From contig NZ_CP035425.1 in assembly GCF_006740685.1 (NCBI RefSeq), positions 349,687 through 413,686 on the forward strand: a stretch of DNA of 64,000 nucleotides. Direction: 5' to 3'. Source of the stretch: Candidatus Nitrosopumilus sp. SW (lineage in GTDB: Archaea > Thermoproteota > Nitrososphaeria > Nitrososphaerales > Nitrosopumilaceae). Position 1 is the stretch's first letter. The number at the start of each line of letters is the position of its first letter. The translations under genes were made by a program, and so were the position numbers. Below the pieces are notes generated by a model that saw nothing but the letters and a program-made list of their open reading frames with translations, was not told where the DNA came from and made no database searches. This document shows positions 8,546-16,546 of the stretch, in pieces.

Positions 8546-9227
8546 TGTAATTCAATTCCGCATCCACTATTTCAAACCTTCCTCTATAACCATCCCATTT
8601 TTTTTCTGCACGATTAATTTTGATCGAGTTAGAAAATAAAGGGCAATCAATTACAAATGTTTCAGCTTCACCACCTTCAAAATTTAAATTAAATCCAAAC
8701 TTGTCAGAAAGTTTTCTTAAAGTTTCAATTTCAGAATGTCCAATTGTTTTTCCCAACCACGAATCATCCAATCCATCAGAAGACACAGTGATCATAATGA
8801 AAACAAAGTTTGCATCAAGTAAATCATTCATGTATTGTTCAGGCTCTAAACCCCACAAAGGTGCAACTACAGTCAAACCATATTTTGAGCAAACTTTTTC
8901 AAATTTTTCTTTTTGAAAATTACTTTTGATTCCACCATGTACTATTCCTTCAATATCATACTTATTTTTGGCAGTTTTTAGTAAATTTTCCAATAAAGAA
9001 AGTTCATCTTTTGTATCATTAGAATTAGAATCAATTGTAATTTGTGGAATTTGCATTGATTTTGCTTGTAGTTTTGTCCATTGTATATTTGGGTGATGAA
9101 GTAAGTGACTTTCGTCAGATTTTGTAAATACACTTAGAAGACATTTAATTTCATGCCCTTGTTTTTGTGCCAAATGTATAGCATAAGTGCTGTCTTTTCC
9201 ACCAGAAAACAGAGAAGCAAGTTTCAT
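8538..9227 (-). CDS. dph6: Diphthine--ammonia ligase (Dph6)
   Basis: A 229-residue N-type ATP pyrophosphatase that makes the last amidation of diphthamide on elongation factor 2. The PP-loop 'LFSGGKDSTYAIHLA' is at residues 6-20. The family motif 'EGIVHGGIKSNFQKEKFEKVC' is near 96-116, with 'GEAETFVIDCPLF' near 187-199. The position between the eIF5A/sRNA unit and srp54 places it among translation genes. It overlaps srp54 by 8 bases. Confidence 0.93.
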   Translation of the reverse strand: MKLASLFSGGKDSTYAIHLAQKQGHEIKCLLSVFTKSDESHLLHHPNIQWTKLQAKSMQIPQITIDSNSNDTKDELSLLENLLKTAKNKYDIEGIVHGGIKSNFQKEKFEKVCSKYGLTVVAPLWGLEPEQYMNDLLDANFVFIMITVSSDGLDDSWLGKTIGHSEIETLRKLSDKFGFNLNFEGGEAETFVIDCPLFSNSIKINRAEKKWDGYRGRFEIVDAELNYNA

Positions 9228-9270
9228 TTTATAAAAAAATCAATCCAACAATTGTTTAAGTTTATTCAAA

Positions 9271-9335
9271 GGACGCTTCAACACTCATAATCGTCATCAT
9301 AAATCAGACGGCTTTTCCGATAATCATCAGCATCC
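9271..9335 (-). ncRNA. Box C/D guide RNA, predicted to guide C34 methylation of elongator tRNA-Met
   Basis: Read on the minus strand from 9335: terminal stem GGATGC, box C TGATGA (9329-9324), 16 bases, box D' CTGA (9307-9304), 3 bases, box C' ATGATGA (9300-9294), a 12-base guide (9293-9282), box D TTGA (9281-9278), one A, then GCGTCC, which pairs with the opening stem (one T-G pair). The 12-base D guide complements 'CACTCATAATCG', which contains an anticodon loop CTCATAA. Counting five bases from box D lands on the C of CAT, position 34. Box D is degenerate (TTGA for CTGA). It begins 4 bases after the eIF5A stop, so it is probably processed from that transcript. Confidence 0.78.
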
Positions 9336-9338
9336 AGA

Positions 9339-9749
9339 CTATGTCTTAATGCGCATGATTTTAGTTTTGTCCATTACAACCCAGTATTCTACATTTTGTC
9401 CGTTTTCTAGTTTTCCTTTAACTTCATCATCAATCAATGTAACATCAATTGTTTCAAAAGTTTCAGAATCCATTAGTTGAACAGTATCACCAGTCATGGA
9501 GATAATTTGTCCTACTTTTTTGTTAATCATAGGTACATGGATTTGCATGCTGACAGGTCCTACGTGTGGTCTTTTTTGACCATCAAAAATACCCTCAGCA
9601 ACAATTCTGGCTTTTGCTGCACCGTGTTTTCCTGGTTTTGATGTATCATATTCTACGATTCTACATGGTTCGCCACTTGGTTGATCTGAATGTGGCAGTA
9701 AAATGTAAGACCCAATCTTTAATGAACCAAGATCAGAAGGTTTGCTCAT
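9339..9749 (-). CDS. eif5a: Translation initiation factor 5A
   Basis: A 136-residue aIF5A, which helps ribosomes through difficult peptide bonds. The hypusination loop 'TSKPGKHGAAKARI' spans residues 36-49; Lys41 is the modified lysine by comparison with the family. An SH3-like N-terminal domain is followed by an OB-fold C-terminal domain ending 'VVMDKTKIMRIKT'. A box C/D RNA begins immediately after its stop on the same strand. Standard length, no oddities. Confidence 0.97.
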   Translation of the reverse strand: MSKPSDLGSLKIGSYILLPHSDQPSGEPCRIVEYDTSKPGKHGAAKARIVAEGIFDGQKRPHVGPVSMQIHVPMINKKVGQIISMTGDTVQLMDSETFETIDVTLIDDEVKGKLENGQNVEYWVVMDKTKIMRIKT

Positions 9750-9783
9750 GCAAAAATAGTTTTTGGTCGAATATTTAACTTTT

Positions 9784-10392
9784 CTACTTTAGTTGTTCTA
9801 AAATTGAAAGGCTCATCAAATTTGTCATTGCAAGGCCTTTTCTGTTAGCATCACGTCTTGTTTGATCACAGTATTTTTTAACACTTTGATGACTCTTTTC
9901 ACTGGCAACTTCAATAACAATGATATTTTCAGAATAAGGGAATGTGAATTTGGAGGGATTTTTACAAAATGTTTCCATGTTTCCCATTCCTGCAGACTCG
10001 ATTTGGTCTTTTTTTACCAATAAATGAGCAATTTCAGAAACATCGTCATCTTCACCATATTCCAAATAATAGACAGATACAAAATTGACATCCCCTAGAA
10101 CTTCATGTTGGAATAGATCGTCTTTTACATTAAAGACAAAAGATGTTTTTTCTTGATTATTTTCAACAAGATCATCTGTAATTTTTGCACTGTCTTTGAA
10201 TTTAGCTAAAAGATAATGGTTAGTAGAATCTGAAAAATAGGGTTTGCTTTCAGATGAAAATGTACCAGTAACAAAATACAATCTTTCAATATTTTTTGAG
10301 TTCAACCATAATTCTTTTAGTTCAATTGACTCATGGGTATGAAGATAAGGGGCACAAACATAACCAGAATAAGATAGTTTTAGTTCAGACAT
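9784..10392 (-). CDS. Hypothetical protein, 202 aa
   Basis: Not recognised. It is a soluble mixed alpha/beta protein without signal peptide or membrane helix. Notable segments are 'YAPYLHT'-like near the start (C13 and H18-H20), an acidic 'EYGEDDDVSEIAHLL' and a C-terminal 'YCDQTRRDANRKGLAMTNLMSL' helix. It sits upstream of eif5a on the same strand with a 34-base gap, so it may be co-transcribed. No function can be assigned. Confidence 0.75.
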   Translation of the reverse strand: MSELKLSYSGYVCAPYLHTHESIELKELWLNSKNIERLYFVTGTFSSESKPYFSDSTNHYLLAKFKDSAKITDDLVENNQEKTSFVFNVKDDLFQHEVLGDVNFVSVYYLEYGEDDDVSEIAHLLVKKDQIESAGMGNMETFCKNPSKFTFPYSENIIVIEVASEKSHQSVKKYCDQTRRDANRKGLAMTNLMSLSILEQLK

Positions 10393-10460
10393 TAAACAAT
10401 CAACATTTTTGAAGAGTATTTATGCTTATATTGATAAGTCGATCAAATCGCTACGATAGT

Positions 10461-10469
10461 TTTTTAATA
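10461..10469 (+). promoter_or_regulatory. TATA box of tRNA-Tyr
   Basis: 'tttttaata' is centred about 28 bases upstream of the first tRNA base, the expected archaeal promoter spacing. Confidence 0.5.
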
Positions 10470-10492
10470 GCAGTAAACTTCGTTTTTCTTGT

Positions 10493-10619
10493 CCCGTGGT
10501 AGCTCAGCCTGGTAGAGCTTCCGGCTGTAGTTGTTGGCTTTAGATGGCTGACCGAATAACAGCATATCAGGCATACAGAAACCGGGTTGTCGGTGGTTCA
10601 ACTCCGCCCCGCGGGACCA
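10493..10619 (+). tRNA. tRNA-Tyr (GTA) with a 50-base intron
   Basis: Acceptor CCCGTGG pairs with CCGCGGG (10609-10615); the C1-G72 pair is the archaeal Tyr identity. D arm GCTC/GAGC (10502-10518). Anticodon stem tccgg (10520-10524) pairs with ccggg (10582-10586). Loop C-T-GTA-G (10525-10530) resumes with A at 10581. The 50-base intron 10531-10580 sits at the canonical position between 37 and 38. T arm ggtgg/ccgcc around ttcaact. Discriminator A 10616; CCA is encoded (10617-10619). Confidence 0.96.
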
Positions 10620-10714
10620 CATAATATTCTATAAAAAAATAATTGTAAAAATAATAAAAAGATAGACTAGGTTAAGAAAACATAAGATGAAATCTTAAAT
10701 TAAAAATTCATTGT

Positions 10715-10906
10715 CTACTCTGTTTTTTTGACTTTTTGTGCTGCTGGGCCTTTTTTGCCTTCACCGATTTCAAACTCGACTTTATCGCCTTCGTTGATGA
10801 ATCCGTCTACATCTGTTTTGTGAACAAATAGATCGTCTCCACCTTCTCTTTCAATAAAACCAAAGCCCTTAGTACGGTTAAACCATTTTACGGTACCTTG
10901 TTCCAT
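10715..10906 (-). CDS. csp: Cold-shock domain protein
   Basis: A 63-residue single cold-shock domain, an OB-fold that binds single-stranded RNA/DNA. RNP1 'KGFGFIER' (residues 13-20) and RNP2 'DLFVHKTDV' (25-33) are intact, and '[15 protein letters not shown]' is the universal start. Cold-shock proteins of this kind are bacterial in origin but are found in mesophilic thaumarchaea, where they probably act as RNA chaperones. It lies between tRNA-Tyr and eif1a, in the same direction as eif1a. Confidence 0.96.
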   Translation of the reverse strand: MEQGTVKWFNRTKGFGFIEREGGDDLFVHKTDVDGFINEGDKVEFEIGEGKKGPAAQKVKKTE

Positions 10907-10951
10907 TTAGTTTTGAAATGATTTCCTCACTATATTAACTAAGGTATTTAA

Positions 10952-11263
10952 TTAGAAATCTTTTGGAATATGTCCATTTTCCTTTAGCCATTCAACTTGT
11001 GGAAGTGTAAATCTCCAAACAATGTCGCCTTTTTCAGCTTCGTTAAAGTCCCATGGTGCAATAATTACAATATCATTATCTCTTATCCAAACTCTTCTCT
11101 TTAATTTTCCTCGAATTCTACCGCGTCTTGTAACATTGTCGGTACATTTGATTAAGACATTTTCACCACCAAGCATCTTGAGAACTCTGCCAAAGAGTTC
11201 ACCTTCTTCAGGAAGACGGATTTCTTTTAATGCACTTTCACTTTTAACTTGGCGCTTACCCAT
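10952..11263 (-). CDS. eif1a: Translation initiation factor 1A
   Basis: A 103-residue aIF1A, an OB-fold factor that occupies the ribosomal A site during initiation. The signature 'LPEEGELFGRVLKMLGGENVLIKC' and 'RGRIRGKLKRRVWIRDNDIVII' cover the OB-fold, with a short basic N-terminus ('MGKRQVKSES') and a C-terminal 'QVEWLKENGHIPKDF'. Standard family length. Confidence 0.97.
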   Translation of the reverse strand: MGKRQVKSESALKEIRLPEEGELFGRVLKMLGGENVLIKCTDNVTRRGRIRGKLKRRVWIRDNDIVIIAPWDFNEAEKGDIVWRFTLPQVEWLKENGHIPKDF

Positions 11264-11347
11264 GATAGTAATTTACATTATTAGCATATAACTGATAGGT
11301 TTTTGATTTTCACAATAAGTTTTATGCGTTAAAATCAGAAAGAAATT

Positions 11348-11911
11348 ATGGAATTCCATTGTATTGATGAGTGTTCTCAATGCTGCATTGAAAGAGAATA
11401 CTATCCCAGTAAAAAATTTGGAAAGATTGGAGTGCTCATATTACCAGATGAAAAAGAAAGAATGGAAAAATTAGCAAAGGAAAATAATGTAGATGTCAAA
11501 ATTTTACCTAGAATAGGAATTTCAAATGATAGAGACACAATTCCAACTAAAATTTTAGCATATCAAATGATGGGAATTGAAAAAAATGGAAATACTTGTC
11601 CGTTCTTAGATACAAAAAGTGGAAACAAATCACCCCATAATGGATTCCCATGTAAAATTTATGAGGATAGACCTCTTGCATGTAGAACATACCCACTAAT
11701 TGAATCAGAACCAATCACACTTGATGAAAAATGTAAATTTTGTAAAGAGTTCAAAACAGCAAATGAGAATCTAAATTCTGAAATTGAGTCTTTGTTAAAA
11801 ATCAAAGAACATATGAATACAGAGATGCCGTTTATTTGGAGATTTGCAACAGAGGTTGGAGAAGACCAAGATAGCAATCTGTTTGAAACTGGTTGGTTCT
11901 TAGAAGAATAG
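11348..11911 (+). CDS. YkgJ-family cysteine-cluster protein (putative Fe-S or zinc)
   Basis: A 187-residue protein of the CxxCxxCC (YkgJ/UPF0153) family. The N-terminal 'CIDECSQCCIE' (residues 5-15) is the family cluster; later 'CPFLD', 'CKIYEDRPLACRTYPL' and 'CKFCKEF' supply further conserved cysteines. Members are thought to bind a metal or Fe-S cluster, but the reaction is not established. It is divergent from eif1a and has a TATA-like 'gttttatgcg' about 25 bases upstream of its ATG. Confidence 0.88.
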   Translation: MEFHCIDECSQCCIEREYYPSKKFGKIGVLILPDEKERMEKLAKENNVDVKILPRIGISNDRDTIPTKILAYQMMGIEKNGNTCPFLDTKSGNKSPHNGFPCKIYEDRPLACRTYPLIESEPITLDEKCKFCKEFKTANENLNSEIESLLKIKEHMNTEMPFIWRFATEVGEDQDSNLFETGWFLEE

Positions 11912-11974
11912 ACATTCATGGCACAGGTATAGAATTAGCCAAAAATACAAAAGGCATGAGAATTCATAACAAGT

Positions 11975-12475
11975 ATGAGTGAAGATGCTTGGTCTAATTT
12001 AGACAAAGTAGATCAAAAAATCATTGAAATTCTTAACAACAATGCAAGAACGCCATCAAAGGAAATTGCTTCAGAATTAGAAAAGTCAGGACATGATGTT
12101 TCGGACAGAACGATTAGAAAAAGAATAGAGCGTTTGGAGAAAAGTGGAATCATCAAAGGATACAAAGCAGTTCTAACAGATGTTTCTGGAATTAACAAGT
12201 ATCAATCAGTTATGATGAAACTAAAACCATCAAAATCACTTGAAACAGTTAGAGATTCCATTATAGAATTTGTTAAAAAATTAAACAATTACGTTCTTGT
12301 TGCAAATATGGAAGGAGAGTGGAATATGCAAGTAATTGTACAAATTGAATCTGAAAAAGATAACACATCAGAAAAAATTGTAGAGAAGTTTTCTGAAGAG
12401 TTAATTGATTATAGAATTAATGAAATAGACATCAGAGAGGTAAACATTCTCAATATGTCACTTTTATTATTGTAG
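11975..12475 (+). CDS. Lrp/AsnC-family transcriptional regulator
   Basis: A 166-residue regulator. An N-terminal winged helix-turn-helix (about residues 7-60: 'VDQKIIEILNNNARTPSKEIASEL', then 'VSDRTIRKRIERLEKSGIIKGY') is followed by an alpha/beta RAM-type ligand/oligomerisation domain (about 70-160). This arrangement is typical of archaeal Lrp proteins, which assemble as dimers or octamers. Target and ligand are unknown. The 3' end overlaps the convergent TPR-REC gene by 9 bases. Confidence 0.92.
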   Translation: MSEDAWSNLDKVDQKIIEILNNNARTPSKEIASELEKSGHDVSDRTIRKRIERLEKSGIIKGYKAVLTDVSGINKYQSVMMKLKPSKSLETVRDSIIEFVKKLNNYVLVANMEGEWNMQVIVQIESEKDNTSEKIVEKFSEELIDYRINEIDIREVNILNMSLLLL

Positions 12476-13216
12476 TAGAGCATATTCAGTTTCGGCTACA
12501 TCTATTGCCTTTTTGACTTCATCAAGAGTGAAAGGTTTCTGTATAAATGCAGATACACCAGAACTAAGTGTTTTGTTTACACGTTCAGTAGTTTTTTCAT
12601 CAGCAGTAATTACTACAATTTGCAAATCTAATTTTTCCTTAAGTAATTTTTCTGCAACAGCATCACCTTCTAGATCAGGTAACCCCATATCTAAAAGAAG
12701 TATAGGATGTTTTCCTTCAGAGAATAAATTTTTACATCCTTTAACACCAGTCTTGCCATTTTCAAAAACATGAATATCAGAGTAACCTAATTTTTCAACA
12801 TAAGTTTGTAATTTTAGTGCTATAGCTTTACTGTCATCAATAATTACAATAGGTCTTGTAATTTGAAGAGGTTCTGAAAACATTGTTTTTGCCTTTTGAT
12901 AAGTATCTCTTGCTTTGTCAAATTTTCCCAAACTCAAAAAACATTTAGAAGCACAAAGTAATGCACCCTTTACATTATCTGCATCTTTTTGTGTAGAATA
13001 TTTCAAAAATAAATTTCCAGCTTCTGTGATTTCATTTTCAGATTCTTTTCCATGTTGTTTTTTACATTCAGCAGCTAACAAATACAGTAATGCAGACTTT
13101 ACAGGTTCTGATTTTTTTACAGATTCAGCTTGATTGGTAAATAAAGTATGAGCAGTAATGAATTGTTTATTTTTTAGATGAGCTAATGCAACTTCACTGC
13201 CAGTTTTAACATCCAA
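12467..13216 (-). CDS. TPR-like N-terminus fused to a CheY-type receiver domain
   Basis: A 249-residue protein. Residues 1-115 are helical repeats of TPR/SNAP type ('AHLKNKQFITAHTLFTNQA', 'CFLSLGKFDKARDTYQKA'). Residues 121-245 form a full receiver domain: acidic pair Asp127-Asp128, phospho-acceptor Asp176 in 'LLLDMGLPDLEGD', Thr204 and Lys227 in 'QKPF'. There is no output domain, so it probably signals through protein contacts made by the TPR part. No histidine kinase is near by. The receiver is certain; the partner is unknown. Confidence 0.9.
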   Translation of the reverse strand: MDVKTGSEVALAHLKNKQFITAHTLFTNQAESVKKSEPVKSALLYLLAAECKKQHGKESENEITEAGNLFLKYSTQKDADNVKGALLCASKCFLSLGKFDKARDTYQKAKTMFSEPLQITRPIVIIDDSKAIALKLQTYVEKLGYSDIHVFENGKTGVKGCKNLFSEGKHPILLLDMGLPDLEGDAVAEKLLKEKLDLQIVVITADEKTTERVNKTLSSGVSAFIQKPFTLDEVKKAIDVAETEYALLQ

Positions 13217-13262
13217 TATTCATCATAGTGTTTTTTGATTTAATAAGATTTACAATAATCAA

Positions 13263-14315
13263 TTATGGGTTAATAACTGCACGTCCAAGGATCTTACGTG
13301 CTTTAAGATCTTCTAATGCAGTATTTGCTTCATCAAGAGAATATCTTTTTGAGATAACTGGATTGATGGTTCCTTTTCTTGCAAGCGCAAGTAATTCCAC
13401 CATATCATTATAGTTTCCAGTGTATGCACCTTGAATTGTAATTGATTTGAGTGGAACAGTAACAAGAGACAACTCCAAAGAACCACCAAACAATCCAACT
13501 AAAACAAGATTTCCTCTTTTTCTCAATACTGTCAAACCAGTTTTTACTGTAGGAGGAGCATTAACAAAATCAACAACACTGTCTGCGCCCTTATCATTAC
13601 ATATTGACATTATTTTTTGAACAGTATCAGGATCTTTAGAATTTACAGTAAAGTGAGCACCCATTTCTTTGGCAGTTTCTAATTTTGCATCATCTAAATC
13701 AACACAAATAATTTTTGCATCAGTGATCTCACTAGCAATTTGAACACCCATCAATCCTAATCCACCAGCTCCAACAATTACAATAAATTCTGGAGAATTT
13801 TGGTTTGCTTTTTTGATAGCAGTGTATGCAGTAAGTCCAGAACATGCAAGAGAAGTTGCAGAATCAGGATCAACACCATCAAGTTTTGCTAAATATTTAG
13901 AATTAGGAACTAAAACATAATCAGAATAACCACCATTTTGAAATAATCCCATTGATTTTGGAGTATCACATAGATTTTCATTTCCAACTTTACATGCAGG
14001 ACATTCACCACAACCCATCCATGGAAAAACTAGTACATCATCACCTACAGAAACATTAGAAACATTTTCTCCAATTTCTTCAATAGTTCCAACAATTTCA
14101 TGACCAGGTGTTACAGGATACTTTACACCTCGATCAGTAACTTTCAAAAATTGACCATCCCCAAGATCATATCCACCCTCCCACAGATGCAAATCACTAT
14201 GACATACACCCTCAGATTTTACCTTAAGTAAAACTTGAGTTCCAGAAGGTTTTGGGTTTTCAGATTCAGATATCGTAAGAGGTTCATTTGGACCTGGAAT
14301 TCGAGCAGATTTCAT
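13263..14315 (-). CDS. adh: Zinc-dependent alcohol dehydrogenase (MDR family)
   Basis: A 350-residue medium-chain dehydrogenase. Catalytic zinc ligands lie in 'GVCHSDLHLWEG' (about residues 36-47) and 'GHEIVGT' (about 72-78). The structural-zinc loop 'CGECPACKVGNENLC' is complete, and 'GAGGLGLMGVQIA' is the NAD(P) Rossmann motif. 'CVDLDDAKLE' places an Asp after strand 2, which favours NAD over NADP. It probably oxidises or reduces an alcohol or aldehyde; substrate unknown. Monocistronic on the minus strand. Confidence 0.93.
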   Translation of the reverse strand: MKSARIPGPNEPLTISESENPKPSGTQVLLKVKSEGVCHSDLHLWEGGYDLGDGQFLKVTDRGVKYPVTPGHEIVGTIEEIGENVSNVSVGDDVLVFPWMGCGECPACKVGNENLCDTPKSMGLFQNGGYSDYVLVPNSKYLAKLDGVDPDSATSLACSGLTAYTAIKKANQNSPEFIVIVGAGGLGLMGVQIASEITDAKIICVDLDDAKLETAKEMGAHFTVNSKDPDTVQKIMSICNDKGADSVVDFVNAPPTVKTGLTVLRKRGNLVLVGLFGGSLELSLVTVPLKSITIQGAYTGNYNDMVELLALARKGTINPVISKRYSLDEANTALEDLKARKILGRAVINP

Positions 14316-14409
14316 GAAATGACTTTTGTGATTAACAATATAAGAGTTGACTGGAAATGAGAAAAAAATAGAGCCCTTAGATATTATTGAATAGGAAGAG
14401 AATATTTGT

Positions 14410-15087
14410 GTGAGTGAGTCACCTACACCCGATAGTATTTCTCAAGAACCAGTAAACATTCTCTTTAGTCCTCAATCAGTTGTTAAAAAAGACGTGTGGG
14501 AGATTGATTTAATCCAAATTTTGAATTTATTAATAAAAATTCTTGAAAAATCAGGTAAGAAAGATCTCAAAGTAGCAGGAATGGCAGCTTTATCATCATC
14601 ACTGATTTACAGAATGAAAGTTGAAAGTATTTTTGCATTACAACGAGCAGCAATGCAGAAAAAACCAATGCACCAAAGAACAGATGTAGATATTGATTTA
14701 ATCGACATGCCATACAGACACGAATCAACATATCCAGTATCATTAGATGATTTGTTAGGATTATTACAAAATCTGATTGGTACAATTGCAAACCCTCAAT
14801 CAAGAAGAAATAGACAGGTGGAGATCGAGCCAATCGAAGCACCAGACTTTCAAGAATATTTTATTTCACTTGAGAGTATAATTGGAAAATACGAAGACTT
14901 GGTTATGAAAAAAATTGCAAGTACAGGATTTGGATTACTCCAAAATATAATTGCAGAATTAGACGCAGTAGATTCAATCAGATGTTTCTTTGCAATATTG
15001 TTTTTGGCAAGAGATCAAAAAGTGGATTTAGAGCAAGTTGAAGATGATATTAAAATCACAATGATAAAAGAAGAATTAACAAACTGA
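14410..15087 (+). CDS. scpA: Segregation and condensation protein A (kleisin)
   Basis: A 225-residue ScpA-like kleisin that would bridge SMC heads in chromosome condensation. The N-terminal part has the ScpA pattern 'VWEIDLIQILNLLIKILEKSGKKDLKVAGMAALSSSLIYRMK', and a winged-helix C-terminus ends 'VDLEQVEDDIKITMIKEE'. The start is GTG at 14410; no ATG fits. It is followed after 53 bases by scpB, so the two form an operon. A bacterial-type ScpAB pair occurs in several archaeal lineages, including thaumarchaea. Confidence 0.88.
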   Translation: MSESPTPDSISQEPVNILFSPQSVVKKDVWEIDLIQILNLLIKILEKSGKKDLKVAGMAALSSSLIYRMKVESIFALQRAAMQKKPMHQRTDVDIDLIDMPYRHESTYPVSLDDLLGLLQNLIGTIANPQSRRNRQVEIEPIEAPDFQEYFISLESIIGKYEDLVMKKIASTGFGLLQNIIAELDAVDSIRCFFAILFLARDQKVDLEQVEDDIKITMIKEELTN

Positions 15088-15140
15088 TCAAAAATGAAGA
15101 AAGGGTTTCTTTAACTATATTTTCAAGGATGGACAAATAA

Positions 15141-15719
15141 TTGGCTAAAATCGAAAACATGGATGAGGCAACAGCTAGGGTAGAAGCTGCACTTTATTCA
15201 GCAGGCAGACCTCTACGAGTAGAAGATATTATTAGAGCCTCAGGCACAGAGTCAAGAACAAAGACATTAGAAATTCTTCAAAACATTATGAAAAAGACAA
15301 AGTCTGCCTTTAAAGCACTTGAAGTAGTCATACTTCCGGATGGATCCTATGTAATGCAACTAAAACCAGAATATAGCGCCACAGTCAAAAGATATGCTTC
15401 AAAACCAGTTCTTCCAAATGCCACCCTTAAGACATTATCATATATTGCATATCAACAACCAATATCATCAAAACAACTTGTAGAAGTTAGAGGTTCTGGA
15501 GTTTATGCACATTTGAAAGAACTAAGACAACTAGATTACATAAGTCATCAAAATGTTGGCAGAATCAAAATTTACACTACAACAGAAAAATTCCAAAAAT
15601 ATTTTGGAATTCAAGGAGATGTTGAAGATCTAAAACAGAGATTATTCTCAAAGGTAAGAAAAACTGCAAGTGCAAGACATACAAATCCTGTACCTCAAAT
15701 AGCATCAGAAGTAAACTAA
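15141..15719 (+). CDS. scpB: Segregation and condensation protein B
   Basis: A 192-residue ScpB with two winged-helix domains: 'ARVEAALYSAGRPLRVEDIIRAS' (about residues 9-31) and 'TLKTLSYIAYQQPISSKQLVEVRG' (about 93-117), then 'YAHLKELRQLDYI'. ScpB dimers bind the ScpA kleisin in the SMC complex. The start is TTG at 15141 following a 'aggatggacaaataa' stretch. It is downstream of scpA in the same direction. The basic Ser/Ala-rich C-terminus is probably disordered. Confidence 0.92.
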   Translation: MAKIENMDEATARVEAALYSAGRPLRVEDIIRASGTESRTKTLEILQNIMKKTKSAFKALEVVILPDGSYVMQLKPEYSATVKRYASKPVLPNATLKTLSYIAYQQPISSKQLVEVRGSGVYAHLKELRQLDYISHQNVGRIKIYTTTEKFQKYFGIQGDVEDLKQRLFSKVRKTASARHTNPVPQIASEVN

Positions 15720-15787
15720 GCAAATTTTTTAGTTTAAGGCTAATTTTTTGCGTTTTGTATAAATTAGAGTGATTCAGACAAGTTTTC

Positions 15788-16171
15788 GTGAGAAAATCAG
15801 TAGAGAATTTAGCAACCAGTAAAACAACTGGAGGAAGAAGACATCCACTTAGAATTAGACGAAAGTATGAAACTGATAGATATCCAAATGAAGCTGTAAC
15901 AGGAGCTCAAGTAACAGTAACAAGACATGTTCGTGGAAAGAATAGAAAAACAGCTGTTAAAACAATTGATTTTGTTAACCTTGCAACAGGAGATGCAAAA
16001 GTAAAGAAAACAAAAATTCTCAAAGTATTAGACAATGCAACAAACAATGATTACAAAAGAAGAGGCATCATTACAAAAGGTGCAATACTTGAAACACAAG
16101 AAGGTAAATGCAGAGTTGTTTCAAAACCAGGACAAAACGGAATCGTTAACGCAATTTTAGTTAAGGAATAA
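15788..16171 (+). CDS. rps8e: 30S ribosomal protein S8e
   Basis: A 127-residue archaeal S8e with the typical 'TGGRRHPLRIRRKYETDRYPNE' N-terminus and 'RGKNRKTAVKTIDFVN'. Start GTG at 15788, with a TATA-like 'tttgtataaa' about 30 bases before it. It is followed one base later by srp19, so the S8e-SRP19 pair is co-transcribed. This pairing is common in archaea. Confidence 0.96.
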   Translation: MRKSVENLATSKTTGGRRHPLRIRRKYETDRYPNEAVTGAQVTVTRHVRGKNRKTAVKTIDFVNLATGDAKVKKTKILKVLDNATNNDYKRRGIITKGAILETQEGKCRVVSKPGQNGIVNAILVKE

Positions 16172-16172
16172 A

Positions 16173-16472
16173 ATGAAGGATTACGAACACATCGTAATCT
16201 GGTTGGATTATTTCAACAAGAATTTAAAAAAATCAAAAGGTAGAAGATTAGGATTAGAGAGATGTGTTTTTGATCCTTCATTGAAAGAATTGATGGATGC
16301 AGCAAAATCGGCAGGGTTTGAAATCACAGAATCAGATGACAAAGTAAGATTTCCTAAAAGACCATTTGTCAGGTCAGGATACATTGTTTTACCAAAAGGA
16401 TCCTCCAAGACAAAAATTCTTAACAAAATTTCCGAAAAACTTGTTGCAAAAAGGTCCAAACAATCAAAATAA
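16173..16472 (+). CDS. srp19: Signal recognition particle 19 kDa protein
   Basis: A 99-residue SRP19, the RNA-binding protein that folds 7S RNA so that SRP54 can bind. Family motifs are 'VIWLDYFNKNLKKSKGRRL' (residues 8-26) and 'KRPFVRSGYIVLPKGSSKT' (about 63-81). Its partner SRP54 is encoded about 8 kb away on the other strand. It begins one base after rps8e. Confidence 0.93.
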   Translation: MKDYEHIVIWLDYFNKNLKKSKGRRLGLERCVFDPSLKELMDAAKSAGFEITESDDKVRFPKRPFVRSGYIVLPKGSSKTKILNKISEKLVAKRSKQSK

Positions 16473-16515
16473 AATCAAATCTAGCTCTTAGCTAAAGTAA
16501 AGTTGACAGAAGTCT

Positions 16516-16531
16516 ATGATAAGAATATCAT
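16516..16531 (+). promoter_or_regulatory. Inverted repeat upstream of gar1
   Basis: ATGATA-agaa-TATCAT forms a six-base-pair hairpin or palindromic site between srp19 and gar1, 16-31 bases before the TTG start. It could be a regulatory site or an RNA hairpin; nothing more can be said. Confidence 0.35.
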
Positions 16532-16546
16532 GATTAGTGTTTTTAA

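Noticed and set aside
10531-10580. tRNA-Tyr intron as a C/D guide RNA
   Set aside because: No TGATGA box C is present in the intron.
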